Positions 52,101 to 62,300 of a stretch of DNA of 64,000 nucleotides are shown piece after piece. This DNA comes from Pyrinomonadaceae bacterium (GTDB taxonomy: Bacteria > Acidobacteriota > Blastocatellia > Pyrinomonadales > Pyrinomonadaceae): positions 62,001-126,000 of the forward strand of contig JAJTWY010000005.1 of assembly GCA_021463165.1 (NCBI GenBank), given 5' to 3'. The notes below the pieces were generated by a model. The model had not been told where the DNA came from. It saw only the letters and a program-made list of their open reading frames with translations, and ran no database searches. Numbering within the stretch: position 1 is the first letter of the stretch; each line of letters begins with the position of its first letter. Both the position numbers and the translations under genes were made by a program.

Positions 52101-54271
52101 TCGATCTCGCTGCCAAGAGTGGAATGATCGCAGGTCAGCCGTTCGACGGGCTGAATGTAAAAGCTATTTTCGACGGAACTCATGTCGATCTCGAACGGGC
52201 CGAGATGCGAGTGGGAACGGGTCAGCTTACTGCTAAGGGAACTTACGATCGAGGTTCGGGCGATTTTGACTTTGCGGGCGGTGGCAAGGCGGTACCTGTT
52301 GCGGTGCTGCTCGCTCTGATGCCGAAGAACGAAAATATCCCGACAATTGCAGGTGACCTTGATCTAACAGCGACGGCTGTCGGGAACGCGAATCGGACGG
52401 CAAGTTACACCATTAATTTCGCCGGAGCCGCGCCAAACGTACAGGTTGGCGATAGCATGCTTGGACACGTAACGTTCAAGGGAGTAACCGAGAATCAGGT
52501 GCTTTCCGCGGACCTGACAGCGGTCTTCGACGGACGGCCCCACGTAGTAAATGCAACATTGAATTTTGGTAACGATAACTTGCCGTTCCTCGCGAAAACG
52601 AATTTTGATCAGAGTCCGTTGGCTCCGTTTCTCGGCTTTGTTCCACGCTTAAAAGAAATGGCGATCACCGGTACCGCAACTGGAAAAGTGGAATTCGGGG
52701 GGGATCTTTACGCGCCTAACGACCAGGGCGTGCGGGTGTTTTCGACCGCAGGTCTAGCTGGGAAAGCCGAGTTTTCTCAACTCTCGCTACAGATCCAGGA
52801 AACGCCACTTTCGGCCGCCGGGCCGGTTCTCATCAGGTTCGATCCGCGTGAGATCGTGTTCGAGAAAGCTAGATTCGCGGGCGGAGGGTCGAACATGACG
52901 ATTGCCGGGACAAAGGCCCTGACTGATGCAGGGATGAATAACCTTTCGATTGATGGCCGCGTTAATCTGAATCTGATCAATCTGTTTATTCGAGATACAT
53001 TCTTTTCGGGATTCGCTGATACGGCTGTCCGTTTCTCCGGGCCGAACAAAACAGCTTTGATCTCAGGGACGGCGAATATGGTAAACGCCTCGGTCTCAAC
53101 ATTCCTTGGGTCCGACAGATTTACGGCCGACCGCTTACGGGCCAGGATCATCTTCACATCGAATCAGGTCGAGATCGAAGAGGCGTCCGGATTCCTCGGC
53201 GGAGGGCGCTTCACCGGTAGCGGTGGCGGGACGCTCGATGGATTTTCGGTTCAGAGGTTCAGATTTGAGCTTGACGGCTCAAATGTTACGGTGCCTCTGC
53301 CCAAGGACTTTATCACGACCGGCGATGCTCAGCTTGAGATATCAGCCTATCGTGAGTCAAAAAACGAGGCGCTTCAACTAGTGATAGCCGGGCGGGTTTT
53401 TGCCCGGCGGGCGGTCTATTCTAAAGATATCGATCTTGCGAACTTTGTCAGCGGCCGGCGCGACGCGGTCCTCAGCGGTGGCGGCGGTAGTGCCCTAAAG
53501 CCACCTCAGTTCGACTTGGTTGTTGAAGGCCGCGACGCATTGGTGGTAAGGAACAACATCGCCGATCTGAGCGCATCCGTTTCGCTGGTGCTGACAGGAG
53601 ATACGAATGAGCCGCGGCTCGCGGGCCGGATCACCGCGAATAGTGGAACGATCTTCTTTAGAAAGGATCGATATGTTGTCCAACGCGGAGTCCTCGAGTT
53701 CCCGCCCGATACTACGATAGAGCCGATCATCAACCTGCAGGCTGAAAGCGAGATCGGCGGATATCAGATCTTTGTGAACCTAGCCGGCCCGCTCAAGGAT
53801 TCCGAACAGCTCTCGGCCAACGTGCGTTCGAGCCCTGCCCTTCCGCAGGCCGATGTTGTCTCACTCATCACGACCGGAACGCTCACAAATAGTGCGGGCG
53901 GCATTCCAACTCTCGCCTCGACCGGCATCAATACGGCGGCTGAGATCCTCACGGACTCGATCATCAACAACCCAGTTAGAAAGGCGACCGACAGGCTGTT
54001 TGGTTTGAATGTTTTTGAGATCGATCCTCTCATTTCGGGTCAAACGGTCAACCCGGGCGCCAGGCTTACGGTGGGGCGGCAGATCAATAGCAATCTTCGA
54101 GTGACGTATTCTACGAACCTTTCGCAGGACCAGAATCAGGTCCTGGCTTTGGAGTATCGGGTGTCGAACCGCTTGTCGTTCGTAGCCCAGTATGAACAAA
54201 GGTCCCTGACGAACGTGACCCGAAACCGCGACAATTTCAGCTTTGAGGTGCGTTTGAGGAAGCGGTTCTAG
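49187..54271 (+). CDS. tamB: TamB-family inner-membrane/periplasmic protein
   Basis: 1694 residues. One N-terminal membrane helix (LIGLGLASVFVLLLSIALLV, residues about 27-46) is followed by a very long beta-rich AsmA/TamB-like region with repeated strands that can form a lipid-carrying groove. The C-terminal DUF490 signature is present (VVSLITTGTLTN, GLNVFEIDPLI, GARLTVGRQINSNLRVTYST, NLSQDQNQVLALEYRVSNRL, terminal RLRKRF). TamB bridges the membranes and helps outer-membrane lipid transport and protein assembly. The Omp85 partner follows after 5 bases, so the two form an operon. Longer than E. coli TamB (about 1260). Confidence 0.92.
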   Translation: MSDDIKQKPDGEPVAKRSSFRRKALIGLGLASVFVLLLSIALLVAYRSGALDTYVKGQFAAKMADIGIAFDADVFSVTINPLELQINNAIFNDRITGQKLFAVRNAHLQMTFADLYSWQLSRDIVLNKTDVSGAEIWVNFDENGNSNFSNLRLIEDERGSAVNFKYDTVDFSLRDSIVHFDDLSRSISGNARNVVLLLSPAERSTEDQWRYKFDLSSTDSDFVYAESTVDDIDVRAQGVADKEGAEFTRLDLKTPIGETELTGTLTDWTAPKYAFDIRSTVDLTQASSILPLGTSLVGVGNFKGKVSGQGEAYKIDGEAFTESLRADGVSLKGANVIATVTGTNSSYEADGTAIAQMLTFDDFRIDLLKLAGNVRGSGTDFRWFGELQAAAAKTGSLTLGGLFLSDALAEYKDKQLRAEAGNGRAKRFAIGDTEFEDLAARALKFSGSGTDINLTAPGAASRLFKTKDIKLQDVTGSDVGVRTRNGRVDVGLDNIRSNGGSVQDAEVRNIAADRLRLTDLADSTRLSLEGLRAEQVVKDGVVVNGVETPLAEIENTRAGLVIYADKSRVAKLDVGAATLGSLNIGGIRVSIRQGYVETRTNDVDAGTIALKKSETLPDGGTLEGVKIARPIFILEPSGRYRASADMTLGGGMIGSVALGRASAKVDVDRDRVALNELNADVMDGRLAGTAVIALNDRTLSNLKGDFSYLDISRLIALQGGNLPPIEGKTTGTVDLTFNGTKFRNANGTLNATLSANAGTVDRGLIPINGNVRMSATDGLFNVELADLNTASSKLTATGRFDLKDENSDLAVSLRSTDAAEIDRLVRVLNISPALEDQMDSLEVQVAGNLNFDGTVKGDLADPVVDGSASLDGISLRGRDLGSVTTDILVSPDGMDLRNGKLRDGAGLADFALNIPSGGANNVAIKATLTNMKAGNLLAALPVSLPGQINDLDGQTSGTVDITGLPNAARGEIDLAAKSGMIAGQPFDGLNVKAIFDGTHVDLERAEMRVGTGQLTAKGTYDRGSGDFDFAGGGKAVPVAVLLALMPKNENIPTIAGDLDLTATAVGNANRTASYTINFAGAAPNVQVGDSMLGHVTFKGVTENQVLSADLTAVFDGRPHVVNATLNFGNDNLPFLAKTNFDQSPLAPFLGFVPRLKEMAITGTATGKVEFGGDLYAPNDQGVRVFSTAGLAGKAEFSQLSLQIQETPLSAAGPVLIRFDPREIVFEKARFAGGGSNMTIAGTKALTDAGMNNLSIDGRVNLNLINLFIRDTFFSGFADTAVRFSGPNKTALISGTANMVNASVSTFLGSDRFTADRLRARIIFTSNQVEIEEASGFLGGGRFTGSGGGTLDGFSVQRFRFELDGSNVTVPLPKDFITTGDAQLEISAYRESKNEALQLVIAGRVFARRAVYSKDIDLANFVSGRRDAVLSGGGGSALKPPQFDLVVEGRDALVVRNNIADLSASVSLVLTGDTNEPRLAGRITANSGTIFFRKDRYVVQRGVLEFPPDTTIEPIINLQAESEIGGYQIFVNLAGPLKDSEQLSANVRSSPALPQADVVSLITTGTLTNSAGGIPTLASTGINTAAEILTDSIINNPVRKATDRLFGLNVFEIDPLISGQTVNPGARLTVGRQINSNLRVTYSTNLSQDQNQVLALEYRVSNRLSFVAQYEQRSLTNVTRNRDNFSFEVRLRKRF

Positions 54272-54276
54272 CGGCA

Positions 54277-57200
54277 ATGGGGGGGTCATCGAAAAAGATC
54301 GGATGGCAAACGGCCGGATTGCTCATGCGGTGCGGTTTTTTGCTGTTCGTGATCGTGTGGCCTTCCATTACTTCAGCCCAGGTTCGGTACGACGGACAGC
54401 GGATAGCCAAGATCGATATTGTATTTGCCGGGAATAGTGCCAATTTGCCTCTTGCGGAGCGGTACCGTTTGTTGATCCGAAACGAATTGGGAGACACATA
54501 TTCCCTTCCGCGGGTTCGCGAGGCGATCGCAGCACTTTATGCTACGCAGCGGATCGAGACTGTTGTTGCTGTTGCTGGGCAGAACGCAGCGGGAGAGGTT
54601 GAACTACGGTTCGAGATAAAGCGGAAGGTCCAGGCCGAGCGAGTGTCAGTCGAGGTTGGCCCGACGATTGGGGACGAGGTTCTGGAGCAGGACATTCTTT
54701 TTAAGCTAAATCTTCTCCAACCCGGCACCGCCATTACCGAGCAGACTCTGCAAAATAGCGCGAACGAAATATTGGATTACCTTCGAGAACGCGGTTTTTA
54801 CCGTTCCGAGGTTACTTACGAACAACGTCCGCTTCAGAACGAAAATGAGGTGGGCATTGTTTTCAAGGTGAAGCCAAACCAGCAGACTACCGTTGAGAGT
54901 TTTCGTGTTAACATCGACGGATTTTCAAAGCAGATACCGGCGCGTTCGTTCCGGCTCAGGGCGGGCGGACGTTTTTCCCGTGAGCGGCAGATCGCGGACG
55001 TCGCAAAGGTGCGCGAGATCCTACGAAACGATAACTTTCTTGCACCCCAGCTCGAAGATCCGCGTCTCACCTATGATGGGGATTCAAATACAATATCCGT
55101 ATCGCTAACTGGAAAAGCCGGACCGAAGGCTGAGGTTACGGTAGATACCGGCGAGAGTCGGATGGGCTCGCGCACACAGATGCGTCTTCTGCCGATCAAG
55201 CGTGAGGGCACTCTGGATTATTCTGCGATAGTCGAAGGTGAGCGCCGTATCGCGAATCACTATCAGGAAGAAGGATATTTTTTTGCCAAGGCTACTGCTT
55301 ATTGTTCCGTCACACCTTCAGTTTCAGATGCGGAAGGTACTCCTATCCCTAATGACACGGTCTTTCTTTGCCAGTCGCTCGGCGGTGAGGATCTGCAGGG
55401 CCGCAAGGTCGATGTGAACTACCGCGTCGATCTGAATCGGCGGTTAAAGCTAACGGAGCTCAGAATAAGGGGTACCGACAGGCTGGCGATCGAGGATGTT
55501 CGAACGATCCTTTCCTCTCAGGAGGCAAATATTCTGGGCATAGTTCCTGTCCTTGGGTATGGGCGCGGATATACGAGCGAAGCGTTGCTCGAAGACGACA
55601 AGAGCACGATCGAATCGCTCATGGCGGAACTTGGCTATCGCCGTGCACAGGTGCGTGTAAATAAGGGGGTGTCGATAGACGGCGAGGAACTCATCATCAC
55701 ATTCGATATCGACGAAGGCGTGCCGACAGTTGTCAACGGCGTAACGATCACCGGTAACGCGGCAATTCCAACTTCGGAGTTGATGTCCGAACTGCCTGCC
55801 ATGATTGGACGCAACTATTCTCGGGCGAGGACACGAAACGCGGTGAGAAAACTCGCCGAACACTATTCAAATCTTGGCTACTACGACGCGCGCATTACAT
55901 CGAAGCTCATCGATCCCGAGGATCCAGAGACCGCCGATACGGACAGCGTTTCGATCGAATTTCGCGTAGAGAATGAGAGCAAGAAGGTTGAGATAGATCG
56001 CATCCTCGTCAATGGCAACGAGAATACCAAAGAGGCGGCCGTAGCGAAGGCACTTGCGTTTCGGACAGGGGAGCTACTGCGAGCAGCCGACGTTTACCTG
56101 AGTGAGCAGAGTCTCTACAGTTCGGATGCATTCGCACGTGTTGAGATAAAGCCGCAGCCGGCTGGTGACAAATCAGCCGACACTCGACTGACAGATGTGA
56201 TCGTCAACGTCGACGAACACCCGTCCAGATTGATCTCATATGGCGGCGGTGCGTCGACTGATCTTGGCCTGAGCGGCTTCTTCGATATCCGGCACGTCAA
56301 CCTCTTCGGCAACCTTTGGCAGGGCGGTGCCCGGGTCAAGGTATCGCAACGCCAGCAGCTTGTCCAGCTCGATTTTATTCACCCTCGATTCCTTCGAGAT
56401 GGTGAGAAGCGATTCGCACCATTGACCTTTTCCGCTCAATATCAGCGCGATACAACCGTCACGCGGTTTTTTAGGTCGACCTTCGATAAGGGTACATTTG
56501 GCATAGTTCAGCGAATTGACGAGAAAGGTAACCCGATCGACGAGTTCGGCGGGAGAGTCGGCAGCCCTACTATCAATCGGCTCGGTTTGTCAGTGGAAAC
56601 CAATCGTACGATCAGCCGCAAAGACCGGAGTATTCTTTTTCTTCGCTATCGATTTGAGGACGTCCGATTGTTTAACACACAGAGCCTTCTAGTTAAGGAC
56701 CTGTTGCGGCCTGACATTAAGACAAGGATATCAGGCTTTACTACGACGTTTGTTCGAGATACGCGGCGAAATTGCTCAGTCAAAAATTCGCTACTCGATG
56801 TGATCGCCAAAGGTGATGAAACTGAACCTTGCCGCTACAATGCCAGTGATCCGACGCATGGCAACTACCTGACGGCGGACTACAACATTTCAGTGCCAGC
56901 ACTTGGCGCCAGTGTCGGGTTTCAGAAGTTTCAGACGAGTTTCAATTACTATTACACCTTTCCATGGGCAAAGAATACAACGGTGGCGGCTCGTGCGATA
57001 CTCGGTGTTGGTAGTGTTTTTGGGAATGACGATCGATTTACGAGCGTTCACTTCCCATCGCTCAACGGCTTATTGCCGATCAGCGAGCGGTTTTTTGCAG
57101 GCGGAGCGAACAACCTTCGCGGTTTCGACTTTGAAGGGGCGGGACCACGCGTCGTGATCGAACCGCAGGGAACCTTTCGGGACAGCAAAGGTGAGATAGT

Positions 57201-57579
57201 TCGGATCGATCCGTTTACGATCCCCTTCGGCGGAAATGCTCTTGCGGTTGTGAATATCGAGGCTCGCATCCCGCTATCGAAATCGTTCAGAGCGGTGCCC
57301 TTCTATGATGGAGGTAATGTTTTCCGAAAGGTCGGTGATGTGTTCAAAAGACCTATGGTGGCGGCTGGCGATATCGCCGGAGAAAACCAGCGGGCAGTCT
57401 GGAAGCATTCGGTCGGACTCGGTCTAAGGATAAAAACGCCGGTCGGCGGCGAATTCGGCGTGGACTACGGTCATCTGATCAACCCGCCTCAATTTCTGAT
57501 TCCACAGCCTGTCGGTCCGCCGGCGATCTATCGCCTTCGACAGGGGCATTTACATTTCCGTTTCTCCCAGGCGTTCTAA
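54277..57579 (+). CDS. Omp85/BamA-TamA family outer-membrane protein with extended POTRA region
   Basis: 1100 residues. A signal peptide (RCGFLLFVIVWPSITSA) is followed by about 650 residues of POTRA-like modules, more than the three of TamA or five of BamA (VRYDGQRIAKIDIVFAGNSA, TVVNGVTITGNAAIPTSELM and VEIDRILVNGNENTKEAAVA mark separate modules). The C-terminal barrel ends LHFRFSQAF with terminal Phe and includes FAGGANNLRGFDFEGAGPRV, the conserved loop region. Coupled to tamB, it is most simply the TamA equivalent. The terminal-Phe signature supports BAM-dependent insertion. Confidence 0.9.
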   Translation: MGGSSKKIGWQTAGLLMRCGFLLFVIVWPSITSAQVRYDGQRIAKIDIVFAGNSANLPLAERYRLLIRNELGDTYSLPRVREAIAALYATQRIETVVAVAGQNAAGEVELRFEIKRKVQAERVSVEVGPTIGDEVLEQDILFKLNLLQPGTAITEQTLQNSANEILDYLRERGFYRSEVTYEQRPLQNENEVGIVFKVKPNQQTTVESFRVNIDGFSKQIPARSFRLRAGGRFSRERQIADVAKVREILRNDNFLAPQLEDPRLTYDGDSNTISVSLTGKAGPKAEVTVDTGESRMGSRTQMRLLPIKREGTLDYSAIVEGERRIANHYQEEGYFFAKATAYCSVTPSVSDAEGTPIPNDTVFLCQSLGGEDLQGRKVDVNYRVDLNRRLKLTELRIRGTDRLAIEDVRTILSSQEANILGIVPVLGYGRGYTSEALLEDDKSTIESLMAELGYRRAQVRVNKGVSIDGEELIITFDIDEGVPTVVNGVTITGNAAIPTSELMSELPAMIGRNYSRARTRNAVRKLAEHYSNLGYYDARITSKLIDPEDPETADTDSVSIEFRVENESKKVEIDRILVNGNENTKEAAVAKALAFRTGELLRAADVYLSEQSLYSSDAFARVEIKPQPAGDKSADTRLTDVIVNVDEHPSRLISYGGGASTDLGLSGFFDIRHVNLFGNLWQGGARVKVSQRQQLVQLDFIHPRFLRDGEKRFAPLTFSAQYQRDTTVTRFFRSTFDKGTFGIVQRIDEKGNPIDEFGGRVGSPTINRLGLSVETNRTISRKDRSILFLRYRFEDVRLFNTQSLLVKDLLRPDIKTRISGFTTTFVRDTRRNCSVKNSLLDVIAKGDETEPCRYNASDPTHGNYLTADYNISVPALGASVGFQKFQTSFNYYYTFPWAKNTTVAARAILGVGSVFGNDDRFTSVHFPSLNGLLPISERFFAGGANNLRGFDFEGAGPRVVIEPQGTFRDSKGEIVRIDPFTIPFGGNALAVVNIEARIPLSKSFRAVPFYDGGNVFRKVGDVFKRPMVAAGDIAGENQRAVWKHSVGLGLRIKTPVGGEFGVDYGHLINPPQFLIPQPVGPPAIYRLRQGHLHFRFSQAF

Positions 57580-57607
57580 TCACCACGGGCCCGTGCCGTC
57601 TACAGAG

Positions 57608-58564
57608 CTAGGGATCTTGTTCAGCCATGGTCTTCTTTATCTGGACTATGAACGAGCGGACGGCGGTTGCATCGCTGCTATTCGGAAATATCTTGAGGAA
57701 CTCCTCATAGGTCTGGATCGCCTCCTTATACTTCTTCTGCCGTTCGTAGATCAGCCCAAGTAGTTGATAGATCACAGCCGTATCAGGCGCGCCGGACAAC
57801 TGTTTTAGCGACATTCGCAGATACTTCGCGGCTTCTGTGAAATTAGACTCCTCCGGCTCGTATTCGCCTAGGGCACCCGCGCTTTCCGCTTTCTCTTTGT
57901 AGAAGATCCCTAATCCGGCATAGGCCTCGGGCTGGAAGCCCTTGCCTTCCACTATTGCACGTTTGAAAGCTGCGATCGCCTTCTGTTCATCGCCGTTCTC
58001 TTTGTGGATCCGTCCCTCGACGGCAGAGGCCTCGGCAAGCGCGGATCTTGATCTCTTAGCAGCTGCGACGGCCTCGAGAGCGGCGTCAGGATCCTGCATT
58101 TCCGTGAGTACGCGAGCGAGGGCAATGTATGCCTCAGGATAATTGGGCCTGAGCGACACGGCGCGGCGATAAGCCGCAGCAGACTTCTCTCGGTCAGAAA
58201 GGGTGAGCCGCTCGCCTTCTTGAAACGCAAGCTCAGCCTCGTCCGTTGTTTTCATCAGAACGATCTTGACCTCGCCGGATTGCGTGGGAGCGATCGGGAT
58301 CGTCTTCTCTCTGAAACCATCTGCCCGGACCCTGAGTTGTCGCTGGCCGGGTGAGAGTGTCTTTATTTCCTTTCTGCCCGTAGCATCTGCCTTGCCCCAC
58401 CCAACGCCATCGATCCAGATAGATGCCTTTGGTTCCGTAAGGATCGTGATCGATCGGAACTTGACCGGGGTCGAAGGACGGCCGGACTGCGAAAACAAAG
58501 GCTCGGAGCACATCAGAATTGCCCATACCGCCGCCGCACAGAATGCTCTGTTAATTCGAATCAT
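57608..58564 (-). CDS. PEGA-domain and TPR protein, exported
   Basis: 318 residues. A signal peptide (AAVWAILMCSEPLFS) precedes a PEGA beta-sandwich (residues 36-105: ITILTEPKASIWIDGVGWGK, LSPGQRQLRVRADGFREKTI). Then come at least four TPR units (EKSAAAYRRAVSLRPNYPEA, KAIAAFKRAIVEGKGFQPEA, YQLLGLIYERQKKYKEAIQT, YEEFLKIFPNSSDA). Predicted periplasmic scaffold for protein-protein contacts. Convergent with the Omp85 gene. Confidence 0.85.
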   Translation of the reverse strand: MIRINRAFCAAAVWAILMCSEPLFSQSGRPSTPVKFRSITILTEPKASIWIDGVGWGKADATGRKEIKTLSPGQRQLRVRADGFREKTIPIAPTQSGEVKIVLMKTTDEAELAFQEGERLTLSDREKSAAAYRRAVSLRPNYPEAYIALARVLTEMQDPDAALEAVAAAKRSRSALAEASAVEGRIHKENGDEQKAIAAFKRAIVEGKGFQPEAYAGLGIFYKEKAESAGALGEYEPEESNFTEAAKYLRMSLKQLSGAPDTAVIYQLLGLIYERQKKYKEAIQTYEEFLKIFPNSSDATAVRSFIVQIKKTMAEQDP

Positions 58565-58667
58565 AATTCCAATGTATTGATTCGACGTCAGGTGTCAATG
58601 ATTCGTTGGTCGAAAACTCACCCCATTCTTGCATTTTCCGCCTGTAAAACTATAATCATTACTTCGT

Positions 58668-58744
58668 GGCTGGGTAGCTCAGCTGGTTAGAGCGCGGGAT
58701 TCATAACCCCGAGGTCGGGAGTTCAAGTCTCCCCCCCGCCACCA
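58668..58744 (+). tRNA. tRNA-Met (anticodon CAT)
   Basis: 77 bases ending in encoded CCA. D arm GCTC/GAGC, anticodon loop TTCATAA, T arm GGGAG-TTCAAGT-CTCCC. It begins G-C at the acceptor end, so it is an elongator Met tRNA rather than initiator; a lysidine-modified tRNA-Ile2 cannot be excluded. Two mismatches are visible: T4-C69 in the acceptor and A31-C39 at the top of the anticodon stem. Confidence 0.92.
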
Positions 58745-58761
58745 CGAACTTGGTTGGTCGT

Positions 58762-58797
58762 AAAAGGGTGCGCCGGTAAAGCGACCTTTTTCTTTTT
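58762..58797 (+). terminator. Terminator after tRNA-Met
   Basis: AAAAGGGTGCGC and GCGACCTTTT form an imperfect stem with a short loop, followed by a T-rich run (TTTTTCTTTTTG). Well placed 18 bases after the tRNA. Confidence 0.6.
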
Positions 58798-58868
58798 GTC
58801 GTTGATTGGATGATGGGCTTCAGTGTATAAGTGAGCTCAGGTTTATCCTAGGGAGTTGTTGACGGCTT

Positions 58869-59387
58869 ATGAGATTTTCTGTTCTCGCGTTCGCACTGAT
58901 CATATTCATGACCGCAGGTGTTTCGGCCCAGTATCCGAAGGGCAGTCTGGAGGCGAAGCTGATCGACCTCGATAAGGCATGGACGTTTGCAGAGCTTAAA
59001 GGTGATAAGAAGGCGGCAGCGGCAATGGTTGCGGACGACTATGTCGGCACGACACAGCGTGGTGACCTCGAAAATAAAATGCAATATCTAGGTCAGCTTG
59101 CCCCCAACGCTGATATGGTTCGTTCCGACGATTACAAGATCCGCATCTTCGGCAATACTGCGATCATGACCCACCGTGCGACTGTCCAAGGCGTTCGTAA
59201 CATGCAATTTCGCAGTACGCACGTCTGGCAAAAGCGTAAAGGGAAGTGGCTCATCATAGCCCACCATGGTAGCCAGATACTCCCGCAGCCGGAGACTGAC
59301 AATGATAAGCATCTGGATCGAGGATCGGGAATCATACTGGCCCGGGGGCAGATATCGACTGGGAGTCAGCTCGTCAATCTCCGATAG
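58869..59387 (+). CDS. Exported DUF4440/NTF2-like protein
   Basis: 172 residues. A signal peptide ([16 protein letters not shown], cleaved near residue 20) is followed by a DUF4440 domain ([78 protein letters not shown]). Third NTF2-type protein in the window. Its last 22 bases overlap the end of the convergent norD-like gene. Function unknown. Confidence 0.85.
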   Translation: MRFSVLAFALIIFMTAGVSAQYPKGSLEAKLIDLDKAWTFAELKGDKKAAAAMVADDYVGTTQRGDLENKMQYLGQLAPNADMVRSDDYKIRIFGNTAIMTHRATVQGVRNMQFRSTHVWQKRKGKWLIIAHHGSQILPQPETDNDKHLDRGSGIILARGQISTGSQLVNLR

Positions 59388-62300
59388 ATATTCGGCATCC
59401 TTTCCGGAAGTGACAGGACGTCATCGATGATCGTATAGCCGACATTGCCGTAGAGGTCTTTTAGTTCGGCTTCGCTTTCGCGATCGATCGTTATGCAGAA
59501 TGGGGTGATGCCGGTGGTTTTTGCTTCAGTGAGGGCTTCGCGAACGTCTTCGCGAGCGTAGCGGGCATCGCCGTAGTCGTGATCGTACGGGCGGCCGTCG
59601 GTGAGGACGATGAGCAGCTTTGTGCGCGCCTCCTGTTTCAATAGCTTGGCCGAGGCGTGGCGGATGGCAGCCCCAAGGCGGGTGTTGTTTTGAAATGTGA
59701 TACCGCCGATACGTTTTTCGGTCTCAGCCGAATAGTTTTCCGCGAAATCCTTGACGACATAGAATTTTACATTTCGGCGGCCTTCGCTCGTAAAGCCATA
59801 AATTGCATAGACATCGCCGACTGCCTCGAGAGCCTCGCTCATCAGGACGATCCCTTCTTTTTCGACCTCTATAATGCGGCGGCCCGGATGCGTGTAGGGT
59901 TGCAGCGGGTTTCGCGTGATAGTGCGTGCGGTCGAGCTGGACTGGTCGAGCAGGATCGAGACCGCCACATCACGCTGTTTTCTGAGACGTTTCGTGTAGA
60001 TATTTTCCGCCTGCTTACCGTCCGCTTTGCGGTCGATCACGAAGTCTACCAGAGCGTTCAGGTCGTAGTCTTCACCGTCGATCTCGCGATTGACGCGAGT
60101 GAGATTCTCGGGCTTCATCAGCTGGAATTGGTGCCGGATCGACGAGATCACGCCACGGTATCGCGACCGGGTAAGTTCGACAAACGTTCGGTCACCCTGT
60201 TTGACCTTCTTTTCGATCACCCGGCTCCAGCCAACGCGGTAATCGTTCAGGTCGCGGTCCCACTCGTCATAACCAAATGCCAGATCGCCTTCTTCCAGGG
60301 ACTGTTCGGGCACTTCGCTCTGCGACCAGGCCTCGGCACCCTGAAGGTCGTCGGGCTCGCCTTCGTCATCGAGGCTGTTCCAGGCGCTGAAAAGATCACG
60401 AATGTCCTGAGCCTGCTTTTCGCGTTTGACCTGGTCCTCGGTCCCTCCCTCGCTCTGGGCCGATTCCTTATCGTCGTAAGCAAAGTCACCATCTTCCTCC
60501 GTATTATCCGATTGAGCCTCCTGGTTTTGCTCCGGATTGATGTTCTGGAACAGGTTGTAAACGCGGCTTGTTGCCATCAACGAATCCGCGACCGTTGGAA
60601 GGTTTTTAACCGGAGGGCTCTGTTCGTTCCGCGAGCCTACGTTCCCGGTATTAAAAAAACGTTCCAAAACAGTCTCGATTTCTGATACCACCTGACCGTA
60701 AAACTGCCTTGCATCGTCCGTTGCACCGCCGCATAGGGTGATCTGAAAGAGCAATTCGAATGGCACCTGATGCATCGGAAGGTCGAAGATGTATGGGCGG
60801 TTCGCCCGCAAGATGGCCTGCATCAGATCGAGATCTTTTACAAGACCGCGATAGGTCTTCCTAAGGCAAGAGTCGATGCGGGCGTTCTCCATCGTGGTGA
60901 AGATCTTTCGGGCCAATCGGGGTTCGGGGAACGCCGCGAGGACGACTCGATAGTCCGAATCATGGGGCAGACTGGCCGTCCGCTCACGGAGCGCGTCCCG
61001 GGTTTGTTCGATGTAACCATTGAGCGAGAACGAATCGCGTTCTTCGGCTGTGGAAGAATATAGCTCCGTCAGTTCTCCAAACGCAGCTTTTAGCTCTGCA
61101 GTATCGCGGTCGAAAGTGCCAAATTCGATCTGTCCGGCGCCGTGGGCCGCAAGTACCTTATACAGACGAAAATCCGCTTCATCGTTGTCGAACTCAGCGA
61201 CTGTCGACGGCAAATATATTGTTTTACCGTCGCCGATCCGAGCTTCCTGCTGGATCGCCGTGAGTGGCGCGATCTCGATCTCCTTTCCGGTCAGTGCCTC
61301 CACGTACATTCGCAGAATTGGCTGAATACGTTCGAGCGGCAACCCGAGGCGAGTCTGTTGAAGGCCCTCGTTCGAAGCTCGCGTTTCGAGTGCGAAGTAG
61401 CTGCGACGTGACCTGGTGGTTTCATACAAGGTCTCGTCCAGGCCCGTCTCGATCCAGGTTTCGAATTGCTTTAACGACACTTTGCTCAAAGCGCTCGAAC
61501 TGGATCTGAATGCCGCCAGAGCACTTTCGGCATCTGTTTGAGCGATCCGGTCGATAAGCTTCAGAACGCGACAGATGTCGCTCTGGGTGGTTCCACGGCG
61601 GTTCGCCAAGTTTGCAAAAAACTTGGGTGTGGCCCGTAGAAACGAGATCAGGACGGCGTTGCCATGATTCGCGATCGAGCGTGCCAGTGTACACCAATCG
61701 TTGAAAGACGCAGCTGCCGCAGCCAGAACATCGCTTCCCGAGGCGACGAAATGGAGAGTAACGCTGCCACCAAATTCCAAGAACTGGTTTGCCCGGTCAA
61801 GAAGTACGAGAGCCTCCTTCGCGGAAAGCTTTCTAAGTGCATCGGGAAGGCCGGACCATAGATCGGCGGTCATCCCGCCTGTTCGATTGGCAAATTGATC
61901 AGCTAATTTCAGGACCGATTCGGCGATCTCCGGCCTGCTTTCGTCGAATCCGGCCAGTACATTTGCGAGAGGCGGTGTTCTGTCGAGGAACTCCGCACTG
62001 TGCTTGGCCGATCTTTGCGAGATATCGGCGGCAAGACGCAGCACGTCTGTTATAAGATCATCATCCGCTATATCGCGAGCAATTTTGGGTATCAACTTGA
62101 ATGTATCAAGGGCTATCGAGCTGGAGAGCACCAACTGCCGCGTGCATATCTCGAATACGAATCGCCGAGCCTCAACAGGAACCCTGCTGAGATCTTTTAC
62201 GCCATCCGCAAAAAACTTGACTCCTGACTCCGCATTCCCCATTGCGAGTCGTCGTCCGAGTTCGCCCCAGTTGCGCATATCGTCAGCGGACAAGATCCTT

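Noticed and set aside
59657..60685. A 342-residue plus-strand frame inside the norD-like gene
   Set aside because: It is antisense to conserved VWA sequence and shows no family motif.
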